Assembly: GCA_964578625.1 (NCBI GenBank) | Contig: CAZODQ010000002.1 | Location: forward strand, 39,246 to 103,245 | Length of the DNA stretch: 64,000 bases | From: CAZBSE01 sp964578625 | Lineage (GTDB): Bacteria > Actinomycetota > Humimicrobiia > Humimicrobiales > Humimicrobiaceae | Direction of reading: 5' to 3' | Shown here: in pieces, positions 18,714-26,714 of the stretch | Layout of the letters: each line of letters opens with the position of its first letter | Numbering within the stretch: position 1 is the stretch's first letter | The notes under the pieces: model-generated | Seen by the model: the letters and a program-made list of their open reading frames with translations, nothing else | Database searches by the model: none | What the model was told of the DNA's origin: nothing | Translations under genes and position numbers: made by a program

Positions 18714-18827
18714 CCCATAATTAATAAATTTAGACATATATATATTAAATTATTTAATATAATAATATTAATATTTATAGTCAAGTATATAATAAATTAT
18801 TATAAATTGCAATATAATTTTATAAAT

Positions 18828-18865
18828 AAAATAAAATAAAAATAATTATATATTTATTTTATTTT
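18828..18865. repeat. A/T-only inverted repeat in the 309-base sigma factor-pilA gap
   Basis: A 13-base arm (AAAATAAAATAAA at 18828-18840) is complementary to 18853-18865 with a 12-base loop. The whole gap 18643-18951 is very AT-rich and holds this repeat and the candidate pilA promoter; I see no gene in it. The stem contains no G or C, so it would be a weak terminator for the sigma factor message. Confidence 0.35.
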
Positions 18866-18951
18866 AAAATTATAAATTCATTTATTACGTTTTATGCGGT
18901 ATTAAATAAAAGGAGGAAGAGAAGAATAATTTTTGATTTATAAAATATACT

Positions 18952-19743
18952 TCAATATTCTGCAAAATAACTTTTTAAAGTCCTGATACTTTCTTTTAAT
19001 TTCCTGGAAACGGATTTTTGTGAAATACCAATCTTCTTACCGATTTCTTTTTGACTAAATCCTAAAAAATAACTTAAAACTATTATCTTTTTATTGAGGC
19101 TGCAGAGTTTATCTATGGCATCCCATAACAGAATCTTATCTTCCATTACCAGATCGAAGCTTCTGTATTCCCTTGACCTTATCAGGCTTCTATCAAAATC
19201 ATAGCCATTTTCGGAATCTGAGTTCTTAATTTTGTCAATTGGCCTGTAGTCGTAAAAAGCGACTTCTCTTACTTTAAAAAACTCAATAATACCTTCTGTA
19301 GATACATTTATACCACTTGATATTTCCTCTATAGTAGGGTATCTGTTATTACTTAATTCAAAATTTTTTACGAAATCCATGAACAATTTATTAATTTTCC
19401 ATACCCATCTGGGGACTCTTATTAGTTTGCTGTCCCTTATAAAATGTAATATTTCACCTCTTATACAGTAAACAGCAAAAGTAGAAAACATGTGTTTTGT
19501 TTTTATATCATACCTGTTTATAGCAATCAGCAGTCCTGTAAATGCAACCTGCTGAATATCTTTTTGTTCTATTTTATTATTTCTAAATTCTCCGGCAATT
19601 TTATAAACAAGCTTTTCCGTCTTTTCAATTATAAGATTTAAAGTATCCGGACTGTTATATTTCCGGTAGATTCTAATAAGTTTTTCAATTGATAGATTCT
19701 TGCTTTTTATTAACCCTAAATTTTTATACATTAAATTTTTCAT
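18952..19743 (-). CDS. RNA polymerase sigma-70-family factor (SigB/SigF/WhiG-like) inside the pilus locus
   Basis: 263 residues without region 1. Region 2 reads QKDIQQVAFTGLLIAINRYD then FSTFAVYCIRGEILHFIRDS. Region 3 follows with RVPRWVWKINKLF and a helical segment RYPTIEEISSG. Region 4 ends in an HTH, FSQKEIGKKIGISQKSVSR. Layout and length match group 3 sigma factors used for sporulation, stress or motility. It lies between pilC and pilA, all on the same strand, so control of pilA is an obvious hypothesis. No anti-sigma or anti-anti-sigma gene is adjacent. Confidence 0.88.
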   Translation of the reverse strand: MKNLMYKNLGLIKSKNLSIEKLIRIYRKYNSPDTLNLIIEKTEKLVYKIAGEFRNNKIEQKDIQQVAFTGLLIAINRYDIKTKHMFSTFAVYCIRGEILHFIRDSKLIRVPRWVWKINKLFMDFVKNFELSNNRYPTIEEISSGINVSTEGIIEFFKVREVAFYDYRPIDKIKNSDSENGYDFDRSLIRSREYRSFDLVMEDKILLWDAIDKLCSLNKKIIVLSYFLGFSQKEIGKKIGISQKSVSRKLKESIRTLKSYFAEY

Positions 19744-19782
19744 AATAGAATATTTTTTACTAAAATCTTCTTTCTAAAAAAT

Positions 19783-21015
19783 CTACATAGCCTGGTATAT
19801 ATTAAACATCGGAAGATACATGGATATAACGATAATACCAATGGCTCCTGCAACAAATAAAAGCATCAGAGGTTCCAATATTGTGACTAATATATCTATA
19901 TTGTTTGAGACTTCCCTATCATAAAAATCCGCAATTTTTGTTACTATTTCATCAAGGGTACCTGTCTTCTCACCAATAGCCATCATCTGAACCATCATAG
20001 GTGGGAATATTGGCATTTTAGACATAGGATCAGCAATATTTTCACCTTCCCTTATGCCTTTTCTAATTTTATCAATTGCGTTATCAACAAGTATATTACC
20101 CGCAACTCCTTTTGAAATCTCCAGAGAACTTAGTATGGGAACTCCAGTAGTCAGCAATACTCCAAAATGCCTGGCAAATCTTGATAGAGCCATCTTCTTA
20201 AACATATCTCCAAATCTCGGAATTTTTATTCTTATATTATCCAATATATATTTCCCTCTTGGAGTTCTTACACCTCTTTTAAATAGATATCTCCCTCCAA
20301 ATATCAACACAGCCAGGATTAAATAGAAATATATATTTTTGAATAAGTTACCTATAAATATTATTACCTGAGTGATCATCGGCAGCTGCGCGCCCAGTTC
20401 TTCATATATGCTTTCAAAAGTAGGGACTAAAAATACTACTATTACAAAAGTTATGACTACGGCAAATCCTAGTACAAACTTTGGATAAGCGGTTTTGTTT
20501 CTTATTTTTAACCTTATTTCTTCTTCTGATTCCAGAAAGCCGGCAAGATCATTCATTGTCTTATCTAGTACTCCTCCTGCTTCACCGGCGCGGATCAGGC
20601 TTATAAATATATCCGAAAAAACATTTGTATATTTTGCCATAGATTCCGATAGAGAGTGCCCGGACTCTACATCCATCCTGATCTCTGAAATTATATTTGC
20701 AAATTTTGGATTGGCAGTTTGTTTTTCCAGTACTGTAAGAGATTCCAGTAGAGACATGCCTGAAGATATCAGAGTGGCAAACTGTCTGGTAAAAACAACC
20801 ATATCTCTGATTTTAATACGGTTAAAGAAGCTGAAACCCTTTGAGCCGCCCTTTGATAAGGTTAAAGGTTTGCTCTCCTTAATCTCATCAATAGTGACTA
20901 CAAAATAATCCATTTCTTTTAGTTTTGATACAACCAGATCCTGTGTTTCGGCATCAATCGAACCCTTTATTAGTTCACCGCTTAAATTTCTTACTGTGTA
21001 ATTAAAAGCAGACAT
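19783..21015 (-). CDS. pilC: Type IV pilus inner-membrane platform protein PilC
   Basis: 410 residues with two repeated GspF domains (about 60-190 and 270-390) and three membrane segments (near 172-192, 220-243 and 375-400). Typical motifs are FTRQFATLISSGMSLLESL, LIRAGEAGG and, in the second repeat, MMVQMMAIGEKTGTLDE. It forms the platform on which the assembly or retraction ATPase turns. It lies 36 bases downstream of pilT. Confidence 0.95.
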   Translation of the reverse strand: MSAFNYTVRNLSGELIKGSIDAETQDLVVSKLKEMDYFVVTIDEIKESKPLTLSKGGSKGFSFFNRIKIRDMVVFTRQFATLISSGMSLLESLTVLEKQTANPKFANIISEIRMDVESGHSLSESMAKYTNVFSDIFISLIRAGEAGGVLDKTMNDLAGFLESEEEIRLKIRNKTAYPKFVLGFAVVITFVIVVFLVPTFESIYEELGAQLPMITQVIIFIGNLFKNIYFYLILAVLIFGGRYLFKRGVRTPRGKYILDNIRIKIPRFGDMFKKMALSRFARHFGVLLTTGVPILSSLEISKGVAGNILVDNAIDKIRKGIREGENIADPMSKMPIFPPMMVQMMAIGEKTGTLDEIVTKIADFYDREVSNNIDILVTILEPLMLLFVAGAIGIIVISMYLPMFNIYQAM

Positions 21016-21051
21016 ATTTTCAATACCTCATATATTCGATAAAAAAATAAT

Positions 21052-22113
21052 TTATTCTTCCTGTATCATTCTTGAAACTTCATCTATGCTGTGTGCCTTT
21101 TCCAATGCCACTTCCTTAGTGATTTTACCACTCTTATATAGTTTTACCAGCGACATATCCATAGTCATCATCCCTTTTTTTCCGCTGGCCTGGATCGCTG
21201 AATAAATCTGATGTACCTTCATCTCTCTTATCATATTTTTTATTGCTGTAGTCACAAACATCAACTCAGTTGCAGGAACCCTTCCATCATTATTCCTGTT
21301 AGTTATTAATTGCTGTACAAGTACCGCTTTTAATGTTCCTGCGAGCTGATTCCTTACCTGTTTTTGCTGATGTGTTGGGAAAATGTCTATAATCCTGTCT
21401 ACGGTCTGCGGCGCATCCTGTGTATGAAGTGTCGAAAAAACCAGGTGGCCGGTTTCAGCTGCAGTCAGTGTATTTGATACTGTTTCAAGATCCCTCATTT
21501 CTCCTACCATTATGACATCGGGGTCTTCTCTTAGAATATACTTTAAAGCTGCATGAAATGATTTTGTGTCCGTCAAAACTTCCCTTTGGCTTATAATACT
21601 TTTTTTATGTGTAAATAAATACTCTATTGGATCTTCTATGGTTATAATATTTTCTGACCTATTTGCATTAATCATATCAATTATAGCAGCTAATGTAGTT
21701 GATTTGCCGCAGCCAGTAGGTCCTGTCACCAGGACAAGACCTCTTGGATAGCGGGAAAACTCTTTGACCTGCAGCGGCAGATTTAATTCCTCAATGGTCA
21801 GTATATTTCTGGAAATATATCTAAAAGCAGCTGCAAGACTTCCTCTCTGGTAATAATAGCTGCATCTGAACCTTCCATAACCCGGCAGCGTGTATGAAAA
21901 ATCAACAGCTAATCGCTTCTCAAGTCTTTCTATCTGTTCGTCATTTAATATTCTTAACAGCATCTTTCTTGATATTTCAGGTGTAATTTCCCCGTATTCA
22001 TCAAGTTTAATAAGATTTCCATGGACTCTGAGTATAGGCGGCAGAACACAAACGATATGAACATCTGATGCATTTCTTTTTATACCTTCTTCTAAAATCT
22101 GATTGACATCCAT
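21052..22113 (-). CDS. pilT: Type IV pilus retraction ATPase PilT
   Basis: Hexameric ATPase powering pilus disassembly and twitching. 353 residues. An N-terminal PAS-like domain is followed by Walker A (GPTGCGKST), the Asp box (IITIEDPIEYLF), Walker B (DVIMVGEMRD) and the His box (GHLVFSTLHTQ). The PilT hallmark near the C-terminus, AIxNxIRE, is present as AIKNMIREMK, which favours PilT over PilB. No separate PilB assembly ATPase is found in the window, so the motor for extension must be encoded elsewhere, or this ATPase does both. Confidence 0.93.
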   Translation of the reverse strand: MDVNQILEEGIKRNASDVHIVCVLPPILRVHGNLIKLDEYGEITPEISRKMLLRILNDEQIERLEKRLAVDFSYTLPGYGRFRCSYYYQRGSLAAAFRYISRNILTIEELNLPLQVKEFSRYPRGLVLVTGPTGCGKSTTLAAIIDMINANRSENIITIEDPIEYLFTHKKSIISQREVLTDTKSFHAALKYILREDPDVIMVGEMRDLETVSNTLTAAETGHLVFSTLHTQDAPQTVDRIIDIFPTHQQKQVRNQLAGTLKAVLVQQLITNRNNDGRVPATELMFVTTAIKNMIREMKVHQIYSAIQASGKKGMMTMDMSLVKLYKSGKITKEVALEKAHSIDEVSRMIQEE

Positions 22114-22151
22114 TTATATTTCCTTTTAAATTAATTTATTAATTTATTATT

Positions 22152-23006
22152 TTAAACTATTTTAAATATTTCTTTTATAACATTTATTTCTGGCATTATA
22201 TCAAACCATACCTTAAAAGAGAATATAGCCTGGTTTAAAAGCATCTCCATACCATTGATAACTACAGCTCCTTCTTTTCTGGCCTTTTTCATTAATCTTG
22301 TCTCTGCTGGTTTATAAACCATATCAAAAATAAATTTTTTTTTAAGATCCCAGCTGATAGGTATGGGAGTCAAATTTTTATAAGATCCGATATCCATCCC
22401 AAGAGGGGTACAGTTGACGATTAAATCAATATATTTTAGCCTGCTGTCGATATCACTGATACTGGATAATATTTCTATTTTTTCACTGCCTATATTTTTA
22501 AAATTTCTTTTAATCTCTCTTACCTTTTCTCCGGTCCTGTTATATACATAAATCTTTTCGACTTTTTTTTTAAGCATTCCATAAATAGTACTTTTTGCCG
22601 AACCGCCTGCTCCTATAACCAGGCACTGTTTGCCGGCCCAATTAAATTTTTTATCCTCTACAGACTTTATAAAACCATCCACATCAGTATTAAAGCCCAT
22701 CGAGATATCTTTCTTCTTATCAAACTTTACAGTATTCACAGACTTAATAACTGCAGATGACCTGTCTGTTTTATCTACTAATCTAAAGACTCTTTCCTTA
22801 TAAGGCATAGTAACGTTTAATCCAGTAAAACCAAGCTTTTTTGCTCCGTTAAAAGCTGCTTCAAGATCTTCCTGCGGAAACTGGAATGCTATATAAATAG
22901 CATCTTTTGAATACTTGCCTATAAGATAATTTTGAATTTTTGGAGACAGGCTGTGATCCACGGGATAGCCTAACAAAGCTATTACTTTTGTATTAGGATT
23001 AATCAT
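22152..23006 (-). CDS. aroE: Shikimate dehydrogenase
   Basis: Reduces 3-dehydroshikimate with NADPH, step 4 of the shikimate pathway. 284 residues. The substrate-binding end is LLGYPVDHSLSPKIQN, the catalytic Lys lies in NVTMPYKERV (Lys near 70), and the nucleotide-binding loop is VIGAGGSAKS with an NRT phosphate clamp (YVYNRTGEK). It lies 9 kb upstream of the other aro genes, next to pilT and acyP. Confidence 0.96.
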   Translation of the reverse strand: MINPNTKVIALLGYPVDHSLSPKIQNYLIGKYSKDAIYIAFQFPQEDLEAAFNGAKKLGFTGLNVTMPYKERVFRLVDKTDRSSAVIKSVNTVKFDKKKDISMGFNTDVDGFIKSVEDKKFNWAGKQCLVIGAGGSAKSTIYGMLKKKVEKIYVYNRTGEKVREIKRNFKNIGSEKIEILSSISDIDSRLKYIDLIVNCTPLGMDIGSYKNLTPIPISWDLKKKFIFDMVYKPAETRLMKKARKEGAVVINGMEMLLNQAIFSFKVWFDIMPEINVIKEIFKIV

Positions 23007-23032
23007 ATTTTATTTTATTACCATTATTGCTA

Positions 23033-23317
23033 CTAATATTTTATTTCGAAAATATTATATTTTTTACTTTCCTTTATTTCTTCTATTCTTATATCTGTTA
23101 CTGCTGAAAAAGCCGGCCCTTTTTTTACTTCATCTATAAAAAGCTTAAGGTTTTCATCTTCTCCCTGACAGACTATCTCCACCTTATTGTTAAAGGTATT
23201 CTTAACATATCCGCAAATATCATATTTGCCTGCAATCGACTCTACAAAATAGCGGAAACCGACACCCTGAACTCTTCCGGAAAGTAAAACTTTATAAGTT
23301 TTAACATTTTCAATCAT
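23033..23317 (-). CDS. acyP: Acylphosphatase
   Basis: Small enzyme that hydrolyses acyl phosphates. The 94 residues carry the signature GRVQGVGFRYFVE with the catalytic Arg (near residue 22) and the Asn in GYVKNTFNNKVEIV. A promoter-like pair lies just upstream (23342-23370), so it may head the acyP-aroE-pilT-pilC-sigma set. Confidence 0.95.
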   Translation of the reverse strand: MIENVKTYKVLLSGRVQGVGFRYFVESIAGKYDICGYVKNTFNNKVEIVCQGEDENLKLFIDEVKKGPAFSAVTDIRIEEIKESKKYNIFEIKY

Positions 23318-23341
23318 ATATCTATTAAATTAATTATTATA

Positions 23342-23370
23342 ATTATACTAAAAAATTTTTATATTTACAA
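23342..23370 (-). promoter_or_regulatory. Candidate promoter of the acyP-aroE-pilT-pilC set
   Basis: On the minus strand TTGTAA (23365-23370) and TATAAT (23342-23347) are separated by 17 bases, 25 bases before the acyP start. The local sequence is nearly all A/T, so chance agreement is possible. Confidence 0.45.
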
Positions 23371-23409
23371 ATTCTTAAATTATTATAACTTCTATTATAA
23401 TTATAAGAG

Positions 23410-24639
23410 TCATTTTTTAATTCTAAATATTGAAAAGGGGTCCACTCTTCCTAGACCATATATAATCACCCTGTCATTAGGATTTGCGCAAGCCATCTCG
23501 GTATTGTCTGTAGCCGAGATAAGCCTTTTTACCATAAATTTTTTAGGACTTATATTTGGCTGTAGTATATCTATAAACTCACCAGCCTTAAATTGATTTT
23601 TAACACTTATTACCGGCCCGCTGTATTTATCACTGTAATCATGGTAAGTCCCCACAAAATCATACTTTTTTACATAACCGACATTATCATTATTTTCAAG
23701 TTCGCTTTTATCCTTTAAGAACATAAAGCCCGAAGTAAAATTCCTGTGTGAGCATTTGTCCAGTTCACCTTTCAAATAAGATATATTTTCCCTTGTGAAT
23801 TTACCCTGTTTTATGTAATCCAGAGCTTTTCTGTAGACCCAGGTAGTAAGGCTTACATAATTTTCAGTTTTCATCCTGCCCTCTATTTTAACGGCGTCTA
23901 TGCCTGTATCCACCAGTAAATCTAATTTGGGAAGCAGACAGAGGTCCCTTGAATTATATATATAGGTGCCTCTTTCATCCTGCTCAACAGGAAAGAATAA
24001 ATTTGGCCTTTCCTCTTCCATCAGATAATACTTCCATCTACAGCTATGGGCACATTTCCCTTTATTGGCATCACGGCCTACCATATATTTGCTCATCATG
24101 CATCTTCCGGAATAGGATATGCATAAAGCCCCGTGTATGAATATCTCAATCTCAATCTTTTTGTTCTCTACAATATTTTTCAGGTCTGAGAAATTTATTT
24201 CCCTTGCCAGGTTCACTCTTTCCGCGCCTAATCTTTTAAAAAAATTCACTGCCTTATGGTTATTTACATTAGTCTGCGTACTTATATGTATTCTCCTGTA
24301 CGGCAAAATCTTTCTTACAAGTTCCAGTGCTGCAAAATCTGATACTATTATGCCGTCCATTTCTATATCCTTTAATCTGTCAAGGTATTTACTTAATTTG
24401 GTTAGTTCATGTTCAAAAATTACAGAATTTAAAGTAAGATAAATTTTTACCCCGTATTTATGCGCATACTCCACACCTTTTTTTAATTCTTCGATACTAA
24501 AATTTCCTCTGATGCTCCTAAGATTAAATTCTTTCCCACCCACATAAACAGCGTCTGCACCATAACTCACTGCATATTTTAAAATATTAAGATTGTTAGC
24601 AGGAACTAAAAGTTCTGGTATTTTTTTATCCTTTACCAT
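23410..24639 (-). CDS. Peptidase U32-family protein
   Basis: 409 residues. The family includes collagenase-like PrtC/YrrO proteins and tRNA hydroxylation factors such as TrhP, so a tRNA-modification role is as likely as a peptidase role. The U32 signature with its cysteines is clear: FIHGALCISYSGRCMMSKY followed by RDANKGKCAHSCRWKY. The adjacent O-methyltransferase gene (24664) is its usual partner, matching Bacillus yrrM-yrrN-yrrO order. Confidence 0.92.
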   Translation of the reverse strand: MVKDKKIPELLVPANNLNILKYAVSYGADAVYVGGKEFNLRSIRGNFSIEELKKGVEYAHKYGVKIYLTLNSVIFEHELTKLSKYLDRLKDIEMDGIIVSDFAALELVRKILPYRRIHISTQTNVNNHKAVNFFKRLGAERVNLAREINFSDLKNIVENKKIEIEIFIHGALCISYSGRCMMSKYMVGRDANKGKCAHSCRWKYYLMEEERPNLFFPVEQDERGTYIYNSRDLCLLPKLDLLVDTGIDAVKIEGRMKTENYVSLTTWVYRKALDYIKQGKFTRENISYLKGELDKCSHRNFTSGFMFLKDKSELENNDNVGYVKKYDFVGTYHDYSDKYSGPVISVKNQFKAGEFIDILQPNISPKKFMVKRLISATDNTEMACANPNDRVIIYGLGRVDPFSIFRIKK

Positions 24640-24663
24640 AGACTTGACTTTAAACCGACAGAT

Positions 24664-25296
24664 CTATTTTTTTATAAATTTTGTAACTGATATACCGTCC
24701 CCTATATCAAATAGATAATTAACAAAATTTGAACTGTTATTTATATAGCTTATGTATTCCCTGATACCTTTTACGCTTTTAAAATCATGCTTGCTTACTT
24801 TGTTATTAAAGACCTTATTGTTGTAAAAAATATTGTCGGCAGTTATAAGGGCTCCTGGGGCAAGTTTATTTTCCAATGTCTTTAAATATTGAGGATATTC
24901 AAATTTTGCTGCATCAATAAAAACAAGATCAAATCTACCTTTAAGTCCAGGTATTATTTTTAATGCATTGCCCGCTAAAAATACGAATTTTTTTTGGGGG
25001 AATGTACTGCTGATAAACTTTTCAGCCTCCTTGATCCTGTCCCGGTTTAAGTCTATCCCCGTATAACTCCCATTTTTTAAATTTTTAAACAAAAAGTAAG
25101 AGGAAAATCCATTTCCGCATCCTATTTCAAGTATATTCTTTGGATCCTTAAGAATACATATAAGCTCAAGGAACCTCCCGGTAGTCATATATATTATTGG
25201 GATTTTTTTTAAAGCTGCTTTTTTTTGTAACCCTGATAATAATTTTTTTTCTTCAATAAAATCCTGGATTTCTTTATTGTTATTTGACTTCTGCAT
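24664..25296 (-). CDS. SAM-dependent O-methyltransferase (YrrM/TrmR-like)
   Basis: 210 residues. The SAM-binding loop reads ILEIGCGNGFSSYFLF, then acidic loop TGIDLNRDRI, and the catalytic/metal region DLVFIDAAKFEYPQYL, the pattern of class I catechol-type O-methyltransferases. In Bacillus the homologue at this position (yrrM/trmR) methylates 5-hydroxyuridine at the tRNA wobble base; position beside the U32 gene makes that the best inference. It overlaps the end of mltG by 17 bases. Confidence 0.88.
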   Translation of the reverse strand: MQKSNNNKEIQDFIEEKKLLSGLQKKAALKKIPIIYMTTGRFLELICILKDPKNILEIGCGNGFSSYFLFKNLKNGSYTGIDLNRDRIKEAEKFISSTFPQKKFVFLAGNALKIIPGLKGRFDLVFIDAAKFEYPQYLKTLENKLAPGALITADNIFYNNKVFNNKVSKHDFKSVKGIREYISYINNSSNFVNYLFDIGDGISVTKFIKK

Positions 25297-26320
25297 TTAT
25301 AAAATCCTGGTACTCATCAGCATTAAAGAATGAATGTTTATGGTTTTCAGTATCGGTGACCTTAAAATATAAATAATCTACGTCTGCTGGGTTCAGAGCA
25401 GCTTTTATACACTCCAGTCCCGGGTTGCATATTGGAGTCGGGGGGAGCCCGGCATACAGCCTGGTATTATATTCATTATCAGTCTGCAAATCACTTTCAG
25501 TCAAGCTTTCGTCTCCTCCTAATTTATCCAGACCATATAATAAGGTAGCATCAATACCTAATGTCATACCTTCATCCAATCTATTGTAAATAACTGCTGA
25601 AATCAATTCTCTTTCTTCAGCAATATATGCTTCTTTCTCTATCATAGAAGCGATTATCAATATATCATACCTGGACAGCCCTTTACTTTCTGCAAATGAG
25701 TAATCCAGACCTCCGGTCTCATACTGATACTGCGCAAGCATCATATTTACTATATCTACAGGAGTATAATCAACTGTTATTTCATAAGTCTTCGGAAATA
25801 TAAAACCCTCCAGGTTGTCTGCTTCTTCTAAAAAACCATAATTGTAATTACTTATATCCAATGTCTGCTCCATGTCCTCATAATCCACAAAAGGTATCTC
25901 TTCTGATACTTTTACAGCTACTTGTTCTGCCGTATGACCTTCAGGGATGGTAAACTTATATGTTATTACCGGGGGACCTGCTGTTATTTCATCTAATACA
26001 TCTTCATAATCTGAACCTGCTTTTAGTGTATATATGCCGGGGATTAAACTACCTTCTTTCCCTTTTTGTTCTACAAACAATCTGAAAAGAAACGCACTGT
26101 TTATTATACCCTTTTCTTCTAAAAGTGATGAAATCCCTTTTAGGGTCATCCCCTCTTTTATTTCAAATTCAATCTCTGTTCCGGCAGTCACCGCACTGTT
26201 CATATCACTTTTAAAAAATTCACATGAATTAAGACTTAAAAAAAGTATGGACATTGATATCACCAACATATATATTATAACCCTGCTGCTGCCTTTAATT
26301 TTATTATTTGATATTTTCAA
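25280..26320 (-). CDS. mltG: Endolytic murein transglycosylase MltG
   Basis: Cuts nascent glycan strands of peptidoglycan outside the membrane. 346 residues: a basic N-terminus, a hydrophobic helix ending in LNSC (Cys33), which could be a lipobox rather than the usual anchor, a LysM-like domain, and the YceG catalytic domain with IASMIEKEAYIAEERELISA (catalytic Glu), then YNRL and GLPPTPICNPG. It overlaps ruvX by 17 bases in the alaS-ruvX-mltG run. Confidence 0.94.
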   Translation of the reverse strand: MKISNNKIKGSSRVIIYMLVISMSILFLSLNSCEFFKSDMNSAVTAGTEIEFEIKEGMTLKGISSLLEEKGIINSAFLFRLFVEQKGKEGSLIPGIYTLKAGSDYEDVLDEITAGPPVITYKFTIPEGHTAEQVAVKVSEEIPFVDYEDMEQTLDISNYNYGFLEEADNLEGFIFPKTYEITVDYTPVDIVNMMLAQYQYETGGLDYSFAESKGLSRYDILIIASMIEKEAYIAEERELISAVIYNRLDEGMTLGIDATLLYGLDKLGGDESLTESDLQTDNEYNTRLYAGLPPTPICNPGLECIKAALNPADVDYLYFKVTDTENHKHSFFNADEYQDFINAEVK

Positions 26321-26714
26321 TTTCCTTTTTTTTCCTCTGTAAATAATCGCTTAGAATTATTGCTGCAGAAAACTTATCAATCTTTCTTTTTTTAGCAACC
26401 TTTCCTAAAAGTCTTAGCGGGATTTTTGTTGTATACCTTTCATCAATATAATCCACTTTAATGTCCAAATCCTTCAATAGATTATTGACGAAATAAATTA
26501 CGTTTTTTGCCTGTATACCTATTTCACCCCTTAAAGTATATGGCAAACCTACTACTATGTTTTTTATATTGTACTTACTTATTAAATCCTTTATCTTTCC
26601 TTTTACCTTACTGTCATTCTCATATACTTCAAGGGGGAAAGACGTGATTTCAAGCTCATCTGAAACTGCTACTCCTATTCTCTTATCTCCTATATCCAAC
26701 CCGATAATTCTCAT
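26304..26714 (-). CDS. ruvX: Putative pre-16S rRNA nuclease / Holliday junction resolvase-like RuvX (YqgF)
   Basis: 136 residues in the RNase H fold. Seen: GLDIGDKRIGVAVSD at the N-terminus (Asp6), VVGLPYTLRGEIG in the middle and the active-site segment YIDERYTT. It overlaps the alaS stop region by 4 bases (ATGA-type junction) and mltG by 17, so the three are translated as a unit. Confidence 0.94.
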   Translation of the reverse strand: MRIIGLDIGDKRIGVAVSDELEITSFPLEVYENDSKVKGKIKDLISKYNIKNIVVGLPYTLRGEIGIQAKNVIYFVNNLLKDLDIKVDYIDERYTTKIPLRLLGKVAKKRKIDKFSAAIILSDYLQRKKKEIENIK

